Assembly (NCBI GenBank): GCA_021927905.1
Contig: BLLK01000062.1
Span: 2,384,920-2,448,919, forward strand
Direction: 5' to 3'
DNA length: 64,000 nt
From: Chaetoceros tenuissimus
Lineage: Eukaryota > Bacillariophyta > Thalassiosirophyceae > Chaetocerotales > Chaetocerotaceae
The position numbers and the translations under genes are program-made. Within the stretch, counting starts at the first letter, position 1, and each line of letters opens with the position of its first letter. The notes beneath the pieces are model-generated. The model saw nothing but the letters and a program-made list of their open reading frames with translations, did not search any database and was not told the DNA's origin. This document shows, piece after piece, positions 20,423 to 31,400 of this stretch.

Positions 20423-21814
20423 TTATTCACTAAACATGTTTCTGATATCCCTAACGAAATCAACTGCCCCTTTGATACCAACTTTTCCTGCCAGCATCTT
20501 TGGAACACTTGGAGAGTTGCAATGAGTAACAGCTGTCACTTCACACTTGTCATCTTCACCAGGAATATTTCTGATCAAGTTCATTCCGATCAAAATTTCG
20601 CTTCTAGTTCTCTCATCTTCTTGGTCTTCTGCTTTTTGACTCCACTTTCCACCAGCAACTGCACGACTTATGACAGCATACCCATCTTGACCCCCCATTA
20701 GACCTGGTTCCACAGCATCATCAGAGTTGATTCGTCTTGCATACATGACAGTAACAAATTCCATCAACTTCTTTGCCAGAGGAGGTTTCGTAAGGTTCCT
20801 CACAATTTTAGCCTCTCCTGCAATACCAAGAGATCCAGCTTCAGCATCACTATCAATACCTTCTTGAAACACCACCTCATCCTTTCGTCCTAGACTCATT
20901 TTATTATACGATTGAACCTCTGAAGAGTCCATTAACAAAGAAGCTAGATCCTTTGGAGCCAGTGGCAAGATGCTTTTAGTCTTGATCACTGGCAAATGAC
21001 TACCATGTCCGTCTTCTTTGAATTGACCAATCCATACAAGGCAACTATCATCGTTAGCTAAAGCAGCTCTAATCTCTTCATCATCGAGCTCTAATAGTTT
21101 CTTAGTCTTGGAATCAGCAGGTTTCCAATCAATATACTTATCAGCATTGGACGAAACTATGTCAATCCCTGTTTTAGACAATTGTGCCAATGTTGACGGA
21201 TAGAAGAACTCTCTTCCAGTGAGAGAGTTCCAAATATTAGTTGGTATCAACGGCTTCACAATCCCATTCAATATTGTAGAAGAAGGTTCCTTAATTTCTT
21301 CATCCACAATTTCCTCTTCAACTACTGCATTGTTGGTAGATTTCTCCCTCTTGATTGCCATCTTTTTTGGAACTAGGTCAAGCACTTTTTGGCGCATAGT
21401 AGCGACAGCTGAGCAAAAGTGGACATTGTTGTCCTCGTTACTGTAATACGCTTCACCTGGACATGCGAAATAGCACCCCTTCAATGTATCTCGAAGTTTA
21501 GATTTCAAATTATTCGATGGGGAATCTTTGTAGTCTATTGACTCAGATTTTGCATATATTGTATCGCCAACAAAATAATCATCTTCAAAACAGTCACTTT
21601 GCTCGTCATTTAATTGGAACATAGATGGGACATGACCTCTGTGATCTATACGTGAAGAGGAAGAGAGTTTCCTTTTCTTGATGAACCCTGCAAAAGGATG
21701 ATTATGATTGGCTCGCTCAAGAGCATGTCTGACAGGATCAAATGATCTATTTGCTTGAACCGAACTTGGTGCAGATATCAAAAGGGCGAGAACTATAGAA
21801 TTTTGGATTCTCAT
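20423..21814 (-). CDS. Secreted START-like domain protein
   Basis: I chose the Met at 21814 (MRIQNSIVLALLISAPSSVQA) because it begins a clean signal peptide; the frame extends upstream to 21907 without features. The product is 463 aa. The N-terminal third has several Cys (GCYFACPGE, HFCSAV). The C-terminal 200 residues look like a START/Bet v1-type lipid-binding domain: ILPLAPKDLASLLMDSSEVQ, YNKMSLGRKDEV, GEAKIVRNLTKPP, YAVISRAVAGGKW, RSEILIGMNLIR, VTAVTHCNSPSVPKMLAG and a closing helix. A role in lipid binding or transfer in the secretory system is inference from the fold. Confidence 0.6.
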   Translation of the reverse strand: MRIQNSIVLALLISAPSSVQANRSFDPVRHALERANHNHPFAGFIKKRKLSSSSRIDHRGHVPSMFQLNDEQSDCFEDDYFVGDTIYAKSESIDYKDSPSNNLKSKLRDTLKGCYFACPGEAYYSNEDNNVHFCSAVATMRQKVLDLVPKKMAIKREKSTNNAVVEEEIVDEEIKEPSSTILNGIVKPLIPTNIWNSLTGREFFYPSTLAQLSKTGIDIVSSNADKYIDWKPADSKTKKLLELDDEEIRAALANDDSCLVWIGQFKEDGHGSHLPVIKTKSILPLAPKDLASLLMDSSEVQSYNKMSLGRKDEVVFQEGIDSDAEAGSLGIAGEAKIVRNLTKPPLAKKLMEFVTVMYARRINSDDAVEPGLMGGQDGYAVISRAVAGGKWSQKAEDQEDERTRSEILIGMNLIRNIPGEDDKCEVTAVTHCNSPSVPKMLAGKVGIKGAVDFVRDIRNMFSE

Positions 21815-22129
21815 AATATGAAAAACTGTATCAAAATGTATCCTATTTTGTATTTGAGTGGCAAGTACCTTAGTCTGTCTACCTTTGTTACAACAATCTA
21901 ATTTCAATTGCTTGACGTGTGTAAAAGGGTGAAGGGAAGGTGTGAAGTTACCATCGCCAACCGTTAAGCCGCTTGGTTAAGCGTTAGAAACGGTTACAAG
22001 GATACTGGCTGAATTCGAAGTGGAAATATTTCTTTTTATCTCTTAACATCTTATAATAATTAGACTACTTTCACTTCTTTGCAACGATCATATACTTTTA
22101 GATGTATTTCAAAAGTTTCATACATACGG

Positions 22130-22801
22130 TTATCCTTGTTCAGCAGCTGGTGAAACCTTTTTCAGTATGCCACATGCCACTATTTGAGCTCTCTTCTTTG
22201 GATTCCTTGGGTTAATTCTATGACCATCATATATCACAACAATTTTATCAAGGTTATCATCGATACCAAAGCCATTGCTAAAGTCTAAGATTGTAGCATC
22301 TCCTTTTCCTTCATCATTCGTCTCTATCACACTACCATTCCTTCGACTGAAAGGATTTTTGCGGACCGTAGATGTTCTGCGATAGAATCTTTTACTTCTA
22401 ATGGATGGTAGATTACAACTTTCACTATCGTGAATAGCAATTAAACATTTCTTACAATTCTTCGGTCCATTTTCAATGTAGTATTTGATGTCCATCTGGT
22501 CGGGAAATTGCCCGTAATTGAAGAATAGGGTGACTTTAGCTTCAACGTTTGTGTAATCCTCAACAATGCTTTTCGGCCATTTACTTCTGCCTACAAGTGG
22601 TTGCAGATCAGAACTCAGCATTTCTTTGTCCACATGATGGAAGCCTCTACTTTCTGGCCTGATGATTTGTTGTAAAGCTCTATGTTCTTCATTTTGTGTT
22701 CGTGGTTCCTCATGTCCATCAGCAAAAGTAGAACTGACTGTACATGATACGAAAATAATTATGCAAATTAGATTATTTGTAGTGGATCTGACTCTCCTCA
22801 T
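22130..22801 (-). CDS. Secreted Cu/Zn-SOD-like protein with degenerate metal site
   Basis: 223 aa. The N-terminal LICIIIFVSCTVSSTFA is a signal peptide. The body resembles secreted SOD-like beta-barrel domains: VEAKVTLFFNYGQFP, then GPKNCKKCLIAIHDSESC where the family has a GP-x-x-C-x-x-C-x-I-H-x-G/S-x-x-C loop, and a C-terminal KIVVIYDGHR ... QIVACGILKK matching the closing strand. Most His ligands expected of an active dismutase are missing; only one His sits in IAIHD. It may be an extracellular protein with a structural SOD fold. Assignment is by motif pattern and moderately sure. Confidence 0.5.
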   Translation of the reverse strand: MRRVRSTTNNLICIIIFVSCTVSSTFADGHEEPRTQNEEHRALQQIIRPESRGFHHVDKEMLSSDLQPLVGRSKWPKSIVEDYTNVEAKVTLFFNYGQFPDQMDIKYYIENGPKNCKKCLIAIHDSESCNLPSIRSKRFYRRTSTVRKNPFSRRNGSVIETNDEGKGDATILDFSNGFGIDDNLDKIVVIYDGHRINPRNPKKRAQIVACGILKKVSPAAEQG

Positions 22802-23235
22802 CTTTATACTTTAGTTAAATCTAGATCGTAATGAACAATAATGGAGTGCAAAAATTGGGAAGTGGTGGTGTGAATGTATCATGAAGAGAGAAAGTGATGA
22901 AGAAGGTGTTCCTCTTTTCATCCCCAACCAGCCTTCCCTTCCACATTTGTCATTTTTATTGACGATGACCTGTTCCAATTTATCCTTTTTTTTAGTAGGC
23001 CATTTGATTCTTGTAAAGATGAAAAGTAATCTCGGACAACACAATTTTTACCAAATATTCAATCATATGAGACAATTTGAACAACGAATATGTCTTTAGA
23101 TTTCCCTTCCGTGATCTTCCCTGGGACTAAGAACTAAAAGATCCTAGATGTACGTACGTACGTACAATGGTTGTTTTTAGCTTGCATTTTATCATATTTC
23201 TTACATTATTTTACTTTTGCATTAGTATTAGTATT
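22802..23235. other. Intergenic with TGTACGTACGTACGTACA palindrome
   Basis: Promoter side of the SOD-like gene. The 18-bp palindrome lies at 23149-23166. No gene seen. Confidence 0.45.
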
Positions 23236-23691
23236 TCATAACCATTCATCAAAAATCCATGCTTGCTCTTCTTCGCCATCGCTTGTAGGTTTAATGTAGA
23301 ATCCGTATTAAATGATGCCTTCCTACAATTTTTCCATGCAATCCTTCCTATCATCCTGTCAAGCAAATCATAGCACCATGCAAGGATTTTGCTACGGAGA
23401 CTCAAAGAAATCACTTTTATCACTTCTAAGCTTCTCATTTTCATTTACTACTCACGCACTTTTGAGTAGGATTCGATCTTCGATTTTACAGGCAGCAGGT
23501 GGAGGAATGTGGAAGAACATGCCTCAGCCTGGTGGAACCCTACAAAAAGCTCTTTTCTTTCGTATTTACGTAGTAGCTTTAAAATGCACCCCCACGTAAA
23601 TGGGATTGATGCGCTGCAAAAGTTGAGTAAGGTCGGCACAAGGATGATACGATGATATTGTACAGTTCCAATTTCCAATACCCACAATACT
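23236..23691 (-). pseudogene. Possible decayed gene, single frame with many stops
   Basis: One minus-strand frame reads as protein-like segments interrupted by stop codons and no apparent frameshift. From 23691 it gives VGIGNWNCTISSYHPCADL, TQLLQRINPIYVGVHFKATT (stop), then GMFFHIPPPAACKIEDRILL, then NENEKLRSDKSDFFESP, and finally GFYIKPTSDGEEEQAWIFDE before a TGA ending at 23236. About eight in-frame stops break it. Composition of the pieces (acidic, Trp/Asp near the end) resembles real coding DNA. It could be a pseudogene, a multi-exon gene read wrongly, or chance. No family recognised. Confidence 0.3.
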
Positions 23692-23768
23692 TACATTTTT
23701 CCAATAATAACAATAGAACCTAATCAATAGTTGACATACTTACCTTACTCTAATCTGATATTTTCTCC

Positions 23769-25652
23769 ATGAAGCTCACAGCAGTTGCGCTTCTCGGATT
23801 ATTTGTAGCATCTGCTACCTCGTACTCGCATGAAGATTTTTTCCCCTCAGAAGAAGAGAAATATGATCCTTTTCGATTTGATCCAACGTAAGTCAAAACA
23901 TCAACAATCTAAACATTCTTTTAGATTTCGTTCTAATTTTGGTGCAGTTCTGTTTTTGGTGCACCTTTAGGAGGTTATGCTCGTGCCACTAGAAGTACAC
24001 TAGGGGCCTTACCCGTTAGACTTGTTGGAGATGCAATCTTTTGGGAAAAGGAAGATGAAACAGCGAAACCTGCAGAAGTTGTATCTGACAAATACAAAGG
24101 TGGTCCATATTTTACAATGTCAGATGGTCTAGGGAGAAAGTTTGTTTGTCATATCTATGATGAGAATGATTTGATACCAGAGAGTGTATCGCAAAGCATG
24201 TTTGATGCCCCAATTGAAGTAGCTTCTCTGGAAGATCAAGAGTTTAAATACATTAAAGATGAAAATTCTCTGGATAGAGCTACAGCTACTGATATAGTAG
24301 AGCAGGATGACACTGTACAATTTGTTTTGACTTCAAATATTGATAATTATCTCGATAATGATGAATCTGAGCCACCTTTACCTCATGATATCTTCAAAGA
24401 ACCAATCACAAGGGCATTGGAGCATCTGAAAGGGTATTGCAGTCAACTTCATCTAGGTTGGTGGTCCTATGAATGGTGCATGAGTGATAAGATGACACAG
24501 TTTCATATTCAAGTACAGTCGAATGGACCTGAAGATGTACTTAATGCCAGAGATCTAATGCCTGAGTTCGTGATTCAAAGTGTTAGTACCATCGGTAACT
24601 TCAAGAGTAGAAAGATATTGGTGGAGTCTATGGATCATAATGTAGTCCACGACGACGATGATGAGTACAATAGTGATGATGATAAAGAAGGTCTCGATAT
24701 AGAAACTATTGAATCAGAGATCTTGGTTGTTGATTCGTTTGAAGATGGGGAATACTGTGAAGAAGCAGAAACAAATAGATCAGTTGAAGTTCGTATGAGG
24801 TGCTGCACTAATGAAGAGATTATGAAATCAATACGAGAATCAGGAGGAAGTCTGAACAATCCAAACTTCTTTTCCAAGCCATTTGACACGATCGATAGCG
24901 CGAAAGCAATTCTTCTCTCAGTACAAGAACGTAGTACATGCAAATATACTGTGAACGTTTGTACAAATGTTCTTTGTAATGCTTGGCTTGAAGATGAGAA
25001 GGCAAGTCTCTATTTGGGTGAAGTTGAAGAAGACTCGAAGGAAATTGTTGAATTCAAAAAAGACGACTCCATTCGATTTATTTTAGATAAAACACTGAAA
25101 GATTCATGTTTGAAGAGAAACGAAGGATGGTGGACTTACAACTTTTGCTATCAGTCATCCATCTATCAGTTTCACGAAAGTGTTGATTTGGATTTGGATA
25201 AAGGTGTCATGAAAACTACAGTTGAAGCCAAACATATTTTAGGAAAATTTGATCCAATCATTGCGGAAGGATTTCCAAATGATGAGGAAGTCAATCATAT
25301 AGTCTTCCCTGAGGGTCATATGAGAGATGAACAGAATAATCCGGCAAAGCAAACAGAATCATTTGAAGGTTTAGATAATGCTTATTTCGTACAAGAATAC
25401 ACTCATGGTGATGTTTGCGAGGGTGAAGATGTGATTGATAGTGCAATCAAGGGCGGTGCATTGAATGAAGGTGTTGTTGAAAGGGCAACCACAGTTCGAT
25501 ACTTTTGTGGAACCAAGAGAGAACTTCTGAAAATCAACGAAGACCATACCTGTCACTATGTTATAGATATCAGTGTTCCAGAACTTTGTGCTCACATCTA
25601 TTTTGAAAGATCGCATATAAAGAAGCATGCTGTAAAATGTAGTTTAGTTTAA
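23769..25652 (+). CDS. ER quality-control lectin with two MRH domains (OS-9/erlectin type)
   Basis: These lectins read trimmed N-glycans on misfolded proteins and deliver them to the Hrd1 ER-associated degradation complex. Exon 1 is 23769-23887 (signal peptide MKLTAVALLGLFVASATSYS) and exon 2 is 23948-25652; the 60-bp intron (GTAAGT...GGTGCAG) joins in phase 2, giving 607 aa. Two PRKCSH/MRH domains are visible. The first has GRKFVCHIYDEN, LKGYCSQLHLGWWSYEWCM and VEVRMRCC. The second has KRNEGWWTYNFCY and IYQFHE, ending in TVRYFCG and CHYVIDISVPELC. The GWW-Y-x-x-C sequences form the mannose-binding core. A two-MRH layout is as in erlectin/XTP3-B. No KDEL tail is seen. Confidence 0.85.
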
Positions 25653-25682
25653 AATAAGAAATTTTACCTCTCATTCATGTCT

Positions 25683-26465
25683 CTATTTGAGAAATATGAA
25701 AGCAAGTAATTTCATGATACAAACAAAAGCATACAATATCCTGACTGTATGCCATGGTCTTGTAATTATTTTTTGAATCAGAGATGCTCCAATTTTTGTA
25801 CGAGAAGCCCTTTCAATCCGCTCACCACTGTATTTGATGACCAATCGAAGCAAGTCCTCGGTAAGTAACAAGACATCTCGAATGAATAAATTGAAAGTAG
25901 AATCTTCTACATCTTCGTCTTGTATCTGAATCAAATTCCCATCTTCATTGGACGCATTCAATGAGGACTCTTCTGCCCAAAAAGTTAATTGATCTAATTG
26001 CCTCATCTCTCTCCCCATACCATCATCTGAATCATCTATAGATATATCACTGTGGTCATCTCTAGTTTCTAGAGTGTTACTCAGTGGAGATACGTTTAAA
26101 GGTGAATCCAATAATCTAGACATTTCCGTTGTAGAAGCAGTTGCAGACGGAGATATTTGTTCACCTTCTTTAGGGGTGATTGCACTATTGCGCAAAGACT
26201 CCAATAGCACATCGGTTTCGATGTGTAGCAATGCAATATCTAGTGGAACAGAAGCATGGAGGTCATTCTGTTGAGAAGTTAGGTTTGAAACAGACCAACC
26301 TTCAAGGACTTTTGAATTGTTTTGCTTTGTTGTTGTTGGTTTCTTTCTCCTTTGTTCAGGACTGTCTTCTTCTTCTTCCACAAAGCTTGAAGAATCTATG
26401 CTGCTTGAGCATTCATATGCATTCAAAATATGATTGTCAAAAGATGTGTTTGTGACTTCGTTCAT
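25683..26465 (-). CDS. Hypothetical tail-anchored protein
   Basis: 260 aa, single exon, ending only 30 bp from the stop of the convergent ER lectin gene. The first two thirds are acidic and Ser-rich, probably disordered. The last 75 residues are structured: IRDVLLLTEDLLRLVIKYSG, a basic linker, then a hydrophobic C-terminal helix (ILYAFVCIMKLLAFIFLK) with a single terminal Lys. This is the layout of a tail-anchored or late-inserted membrane protein, perhaps SNARE-like in topology, but no SNARE heptads are evident. No family recognised. Confidence 0.6.
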   Translation of the reverse strand: MNEVTNTSFDNHILNAYECSSSIDSSSFVEEEEDSPEQRRKKPTTTKQNNSKVLEGWSVSNLTSQQNDLHASVPLDIALLHIETDVLLESLRNSAITPKEGEQISPSATASTTEMSRLLDSPLNVSPLSNTLETRDDHSDISIDDSDDGMGREMRQLDQLTFWAEESSLNASNEDGNLIQIQDEDVEDSTFNLFIRDVLLLTEDLLRLVIKYSGERIERASRTKIGASLIQKIITRPWHTVRILYAFVCIMKLLAFIFLK

Positions 26466-26997
26466 TATTGAGGTTTGATTCTATTGCAGATCTGTATCTA
26501 TTGAAGATCGATGTGAATGCAGTTGGACTGTGATTGGGACAAAGGATTACACCACTGCTACTGTATGTTAAGGTAGTCTACCTCTAATAACTAATAACGG
26601 ATAAAAAACAAAACAAGTCCGTTTCCCCTCCTCCTTTCTCTTCAAAATATAGCTTTGTGGGAACTACTGTTCTACGACTATTTCAGAGTCAATTTTGTGG
26701 GACTGCTATATGATTGGTTCAGATTCCATTGGCTCATTTTTTTCAGGCTGGGCTTCTTCATTCTTCATGTGTTCGTGTGGCGATAGCGCACAGCGCACCC
26801 CTTTTTTCTTCACAATAGAAGATAGAGATATGAGATATATGAACAAAAAGCCCTAAACTCAATATCACTTCACCTACTTTCACTTGCAACAAGCGATAGC
26901 TAGGGTTATCGACCGTGTTGTCACGTACAAATTGAAAAAGCAAAGCTATCGCTTGCTTGTATTTTTCTTCTTCTTCCATTGAATTACTAGTTTGATC
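26466..26997. other. Divergent promoter region, 532 bp
   Basis: Lies between the tail-anchored gene (minus) and the transporter gene (plus). Two Ile/Ala/Leu-rich frames here look like shadows. No motif stands out. Confidence 0.4.
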
Positions 26998-28162
26998 ATG
27001 GTACAACAGAATCTATTCTATGCCTTTGGTTTCGCTGGGATTGGAGGATTTATGCAAGTGCTCACAGTTGTAATTTTAGCATATCCTCAATTCCTAAAGT
27101 CCAAGAAAGGAAAATCTTTCTCTCCAGCTTTAGAAAAAGTATTCTTAGCGGGTAACATTGTTACGCAGATTGCATCCGGTGTGATTAATACGATATCAAC
27201 GTGGTATGGACCGGTTTCGTTGGTGTTGCCAATTAGAGTTTCGGCGCAATTACTCTTCAACATGATTTTATTCGGACTTCTACAAATTGAAGAATTTCCA
27301 AAAGATGTGAGAGTTGTAAGTAGACGTATTCCTTCACTATTCCAATGCAAAAGATGAGCTGTTTCTGATATATTTATGTTCTTAGGGAACCTATATCGTT
27401 GTGACAGGTGCCATGCTGTTGAGTTACGTAGGACCAACAGCCCAAGCAAATCAGGACGCTGTTGCTTTGATGGAACATACCCCAGCAGTTGTCTGGACTT
27501 TATTTTTGATTGGTTTGACTTTTTCTACTGGATACTATTGCGTGGTATGGTTGTCGGAGAAGAATGTTTCTGGGGTTATCAAACATCCGCATAAGTTTGC
27601 AATACTATTGACAGCAAGAGTCGTAACCGGTGTATTGTCTACAAGTGTATCTAAGCTTCTTGCTGTTACATCAGGTTTCTTATTCTGCATCACATTGGGA
27701 TTATTTATTGGCATATCTTTTGTTATTTCATCGGTTGCTATTTTGCAGGCTACAGAGGTTGACCAAGCAATGTTTGTTCCGGCAGCAGCTTGCGGTATTC
27801 AAATTACAAATACTCTTACTGGACTTTTGATATGGCAAGACTATCTTGTCGTGCAAACGTGGGTTGGGTATATTACTGTGTTAACACAGATTATTCTGGG
27901 TGTATATCTTATCTCATCTATTGATGCATATGCTTCAAGTGCAGATTCAAATTTTGCTTTGGCACAAAGCGTCAAAATTCATTATGCTTCTGAATTTGCA
28001 GAGAAAAAAGGTAAATCGCTTAGTATGTCATTAGTGGGAGGAAGTTTAGATAGCATGTTAGCTCCTATAGTGGAAGATGAGGAAGAGGTTGATAATTATT
28101 TTGAAGAAAGACGTCGGTTGTATTCAAATTATCCAAAATACTCAGAAGACTTCGTAGGATAA
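26998..28162 (+). CDS. Multipass NIPA/DMT-like membrane transporter (2 exons)
   Basis: Exon 1 is 26998-27315 and exon 2 is 27386-28162; the 70-bp intron (GTAAGT...TTCTTAG) joins in phase 0 (KDVRV-GTYIVV), giving 364 aa. I used the ATG at 26998. About nine to ten hydrophobic helices alternate with short loops. The run YGPVSLVLPIRVSAQLLFN followed by VVTGAMLLSYVGPT recalls the DUF803/NIPA Mg2+ transporter branch of the drug/metabolite transporter superfamily. The C-terminus is soluble and acidic (PIVEDEEEVDNYFEERR). Substrate is unknown; Mg2+ is only a family-level guess. Confidence 0.6.
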
Positions 28163-28477
28163 AACTAGTTCGGACTCTTTTGGCCATATGTTGTTTGAAT
28201 AAGGGTATATCATTGAATATATTTCAACTAGTTGGGACTCTGTTGAAACGGGAGAAGGTATACCATTGAAGATTTGTCATAAATTAAATCTCTTAGATGA
28301 TGGTGATGGTTGTTGTTGCTGCTGCTGTTGTTATTGTAGTTGTTGTCATTAGAGTTTCTCTTGTAATAAAAAAATTACTACAACAACAAATTGATGTTTA
28401 GGGATTCAAAAATCGAATCGAAAAAAAAACGATTTACCACAATGTCGTGAAAGCAATGTGAATGAGGTAGAAATAAA
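28163..28477. other. Intergenic with TGT/TGC trinucleotide repeats
   Basis: Imperfect triplet microsatellite (GATGGT, then TTGTTGCTGCTGC and TTGTTATTG) spans about 28297-28347, followed by A-rich runs, just upstream of the giant gene. Confidence 0.55.
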
Positions 28478-31400
28478 ATGATGAAATTCCACTTGCTTCT
28501 CTTCTGTGGGCTTTTTGTAGTATTGAATGCATGGGATGTATCAATAGTAATCGATAGAGAGGCTTCACATAGTAAAGGTGGGGAAAGATTTGAAATACAG
28601 CCACTTCTTTCAATTTGGAATAAGAAGCAGACAAGGAAACATGAGAATATTCTTGGTCGATTCGTTGCTACTTTGCATCACGATTCATTCCATTCCGAAT
28701 TCATCGGAGTTGCTGAAGGCGATGAATGCAAAGTGGAGGAATACCGTGATGGAGTGTCACTAGATTTGCTCAGTGGTTCTATGGAGTTCGTCAACCTATG
28801 TGTGAATCGCGCAGGCGAAGACTATTCCATAAAGTTTTCACTTTTCGATGAGTTTGATATTGAACTCGGTAGTGTGATCCAGCAAGGTTTCACTGTGGAA
28901 AGTGGAGAACCGTTTCAGATTGGTGTCATTGAATCGCCTTCGATTGTCAATGGGCACGAGTGGTCTGCAAATCCAGTTGTTGCTGTACAGGATAGAGGAA
29001 GAAATACTGTGAATTCTATCAATGACGGCAGTGTAGGTCCTTTCGCCAGCAATACTATCAACGTTTAGTATAATGCACTAACCTTTTTCTTTCCCTTGCA
29101 AAGGTTGCTATTTCCTTAGCTCCCAACGCTTATTCAGAAAATCTTCATATGAAAATCATAAGTGAAGTAGAGTTAGACGCATCTCATATTATTTTGAGTC
29201 CTACATCAAGACAATGGGTCAATGGTATTGCTGAATTTGAAGGAGTTTCCGTTAAAAAGGCTGGAGTAGGCTATCAACTAGAATTTACAACTGATATAGA
29301 ATTACCGGGTGGTAATTATTGTTTATCCAAACCTTTTGATGTCTTTGCTGGAAACGCTCATGCATTGAAGGTTATTGAAGAACCTTATATGAGCAACGTC
29401 TATGGAGGTAAAGTATTCTTGAATCAACCCCTCTTGCATGTAGTTGATGCTGGTGGTAATGTTGTAGAAGAGAATGATTCAGACTCTGTGGTACTTGCAG
29501 AACTTTTTCAAAATCCTAGTCATGCGATTGTGGAACCTAGAAATGGAACTGTGGTGAAAGTAAAGAATGGGATTGCTCAATTCGAAAATTTATTCATTGC
29601 AAAAGCAGGAAGAGGTTACATGTTTCGGTATTCGTTACATGCGTTTGCACCCCAAACGTTGCAGCAAAGAATGAATCCAAATATCACCGTCCATGGTAAG
29701 TTTGTCTCATTGATTCCAGCAAAGACTTCAATGATGATTGCTAACTGTCTTGTTGAAATAGGAACCATGTTTGATGTGCAAACAGGACAGGCAGAATCAT
29801 TGAAGATACTTCAAGAATCTGGGTCGACATGGGCAGGAAATCAGCCATTTGTGAAGCAACCAAAATTAGCTTTAGTTGATTCTGGAGGAAATACTCTTTA
29901 CAATACAACCAATATTGCAATTGAATCATCAATGACGGAATCATTGTCTTCAATTTCAGATATTGTGATTGATACAAGAAATGACAATCTTCCGTCTGTT
30001 GTAGATATTCGCTTCTCGTCAAATATTGTCGATGATGGCTTCACCTCTTATTCCAATGGTCATGTGATTTTAATAGAAGTTCAGTTTGACGAAGAAGTTT
30101 ATATTCGCTTAAAAGGTGACCAGGTGCTTCATGGTATTTTGAAAAGGCCATCTCTTCAACTGAACGTTACAAATAGTGGTGGGCTTCCAAGTTATGCATA
30201 TTTAGTAGAATCAATAGAGTTAGATAGGCCTTATGAGAAGCTAATCTACGAATACATGGTGGATGTTGATCATGAGCAGTCCAATGTGGATATTATTGAA
30301 ATAGAGCCTATGAAGTCAAATGACTACGAAATTGTAGATGGGTGGAATCGCAAGGTTTTGTTGGAGATCTCACCGCTAGTTGCAAGATTGCCTCTATCGA
30401 AAAGAATTAATGTCCATAATAAAGCTGCAGAAATCATTGGTGTTCGAAGTGAAATTCTTGGGGGTACATACAGTGCTGGACATGAAATTGACATTAATGT
30501 TGAGTTCTCGCACAAGGTGAGAAAGTAGTGTGTTTTTCTTTTGTTCTTCCGAAGCGATTTTTAGTCACTTTCTTCGCTCGCTATAAAAGGTATCAGTAGA
30601 AGGTTCTCCACAGCTTCGATTGGATATTTTCAGTACGGTTGTTATTATCGAGACTGAGAGCTTAGGAACGTCCCTATCCACGTCTTACTTTTACATCTGG
30701 TATAAGGGAAAGAAGTCAAGAAGTATTGCTTGGGATGCATCGGCTCTCTTTGTGAAAGATGCCATGGAACAACTGACACATGGTCACTCTCCTGTATGTG
30801 TGTCGAGAAACAAGTCTTCTCTTGCTAGTGATAGAATGTCTTATCGATGGGCTTTGAGGTTGGAAGGATTGCATGATGTTTTGGAAGCAGAGACATTCTG
30901 GGTAGAGCCAGCAACTGTGATTAGAGATCACAAATCCATTTCATTACAAGTTTCTTTTCTTCAAGTTAGAGCTCCCCTATCAAACTGGCAGTTGGATGAT
31001 GATATGAGTCAAATGTGTACAGTTCGTCTTGCTGATTATATCGATGGTACTGGAACGAATGAAATTTCGTTTCGTTATACTGTTCTTCAAGGTGATTACT
31101 CTCCAGAACTACAACTTTTACAGCCATTTCCAGTTTTCAAACAAAGCGGACGGGATGAAATATCTAATGCGATCAATAATGGCTCCAAGTCAAACATCAT
31201 GGCATCACTAGAATGGAATGAAGCAATTAATTTTGGTGTCAGTATCATAACTCAAAAGCCCAAGATTACAAATGTTGCGGTATCAAGCAATAAAGAATTC
31301 ACACAAGTATTTCGAGCTGGTGACAAACTCTCTTTCATAGTAGACTTTGATTCTAGTGTTGAGGTAAGCTTTGGACCCAAACTTGTATCTGAAATGTAAA

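Noticed and set aside
22811-23099. Frames on both strands upstream of the SOD-like gene
   Set aside because: Low complexity, mutually overlapping, no domain or good start context; more likely promoter DNA.
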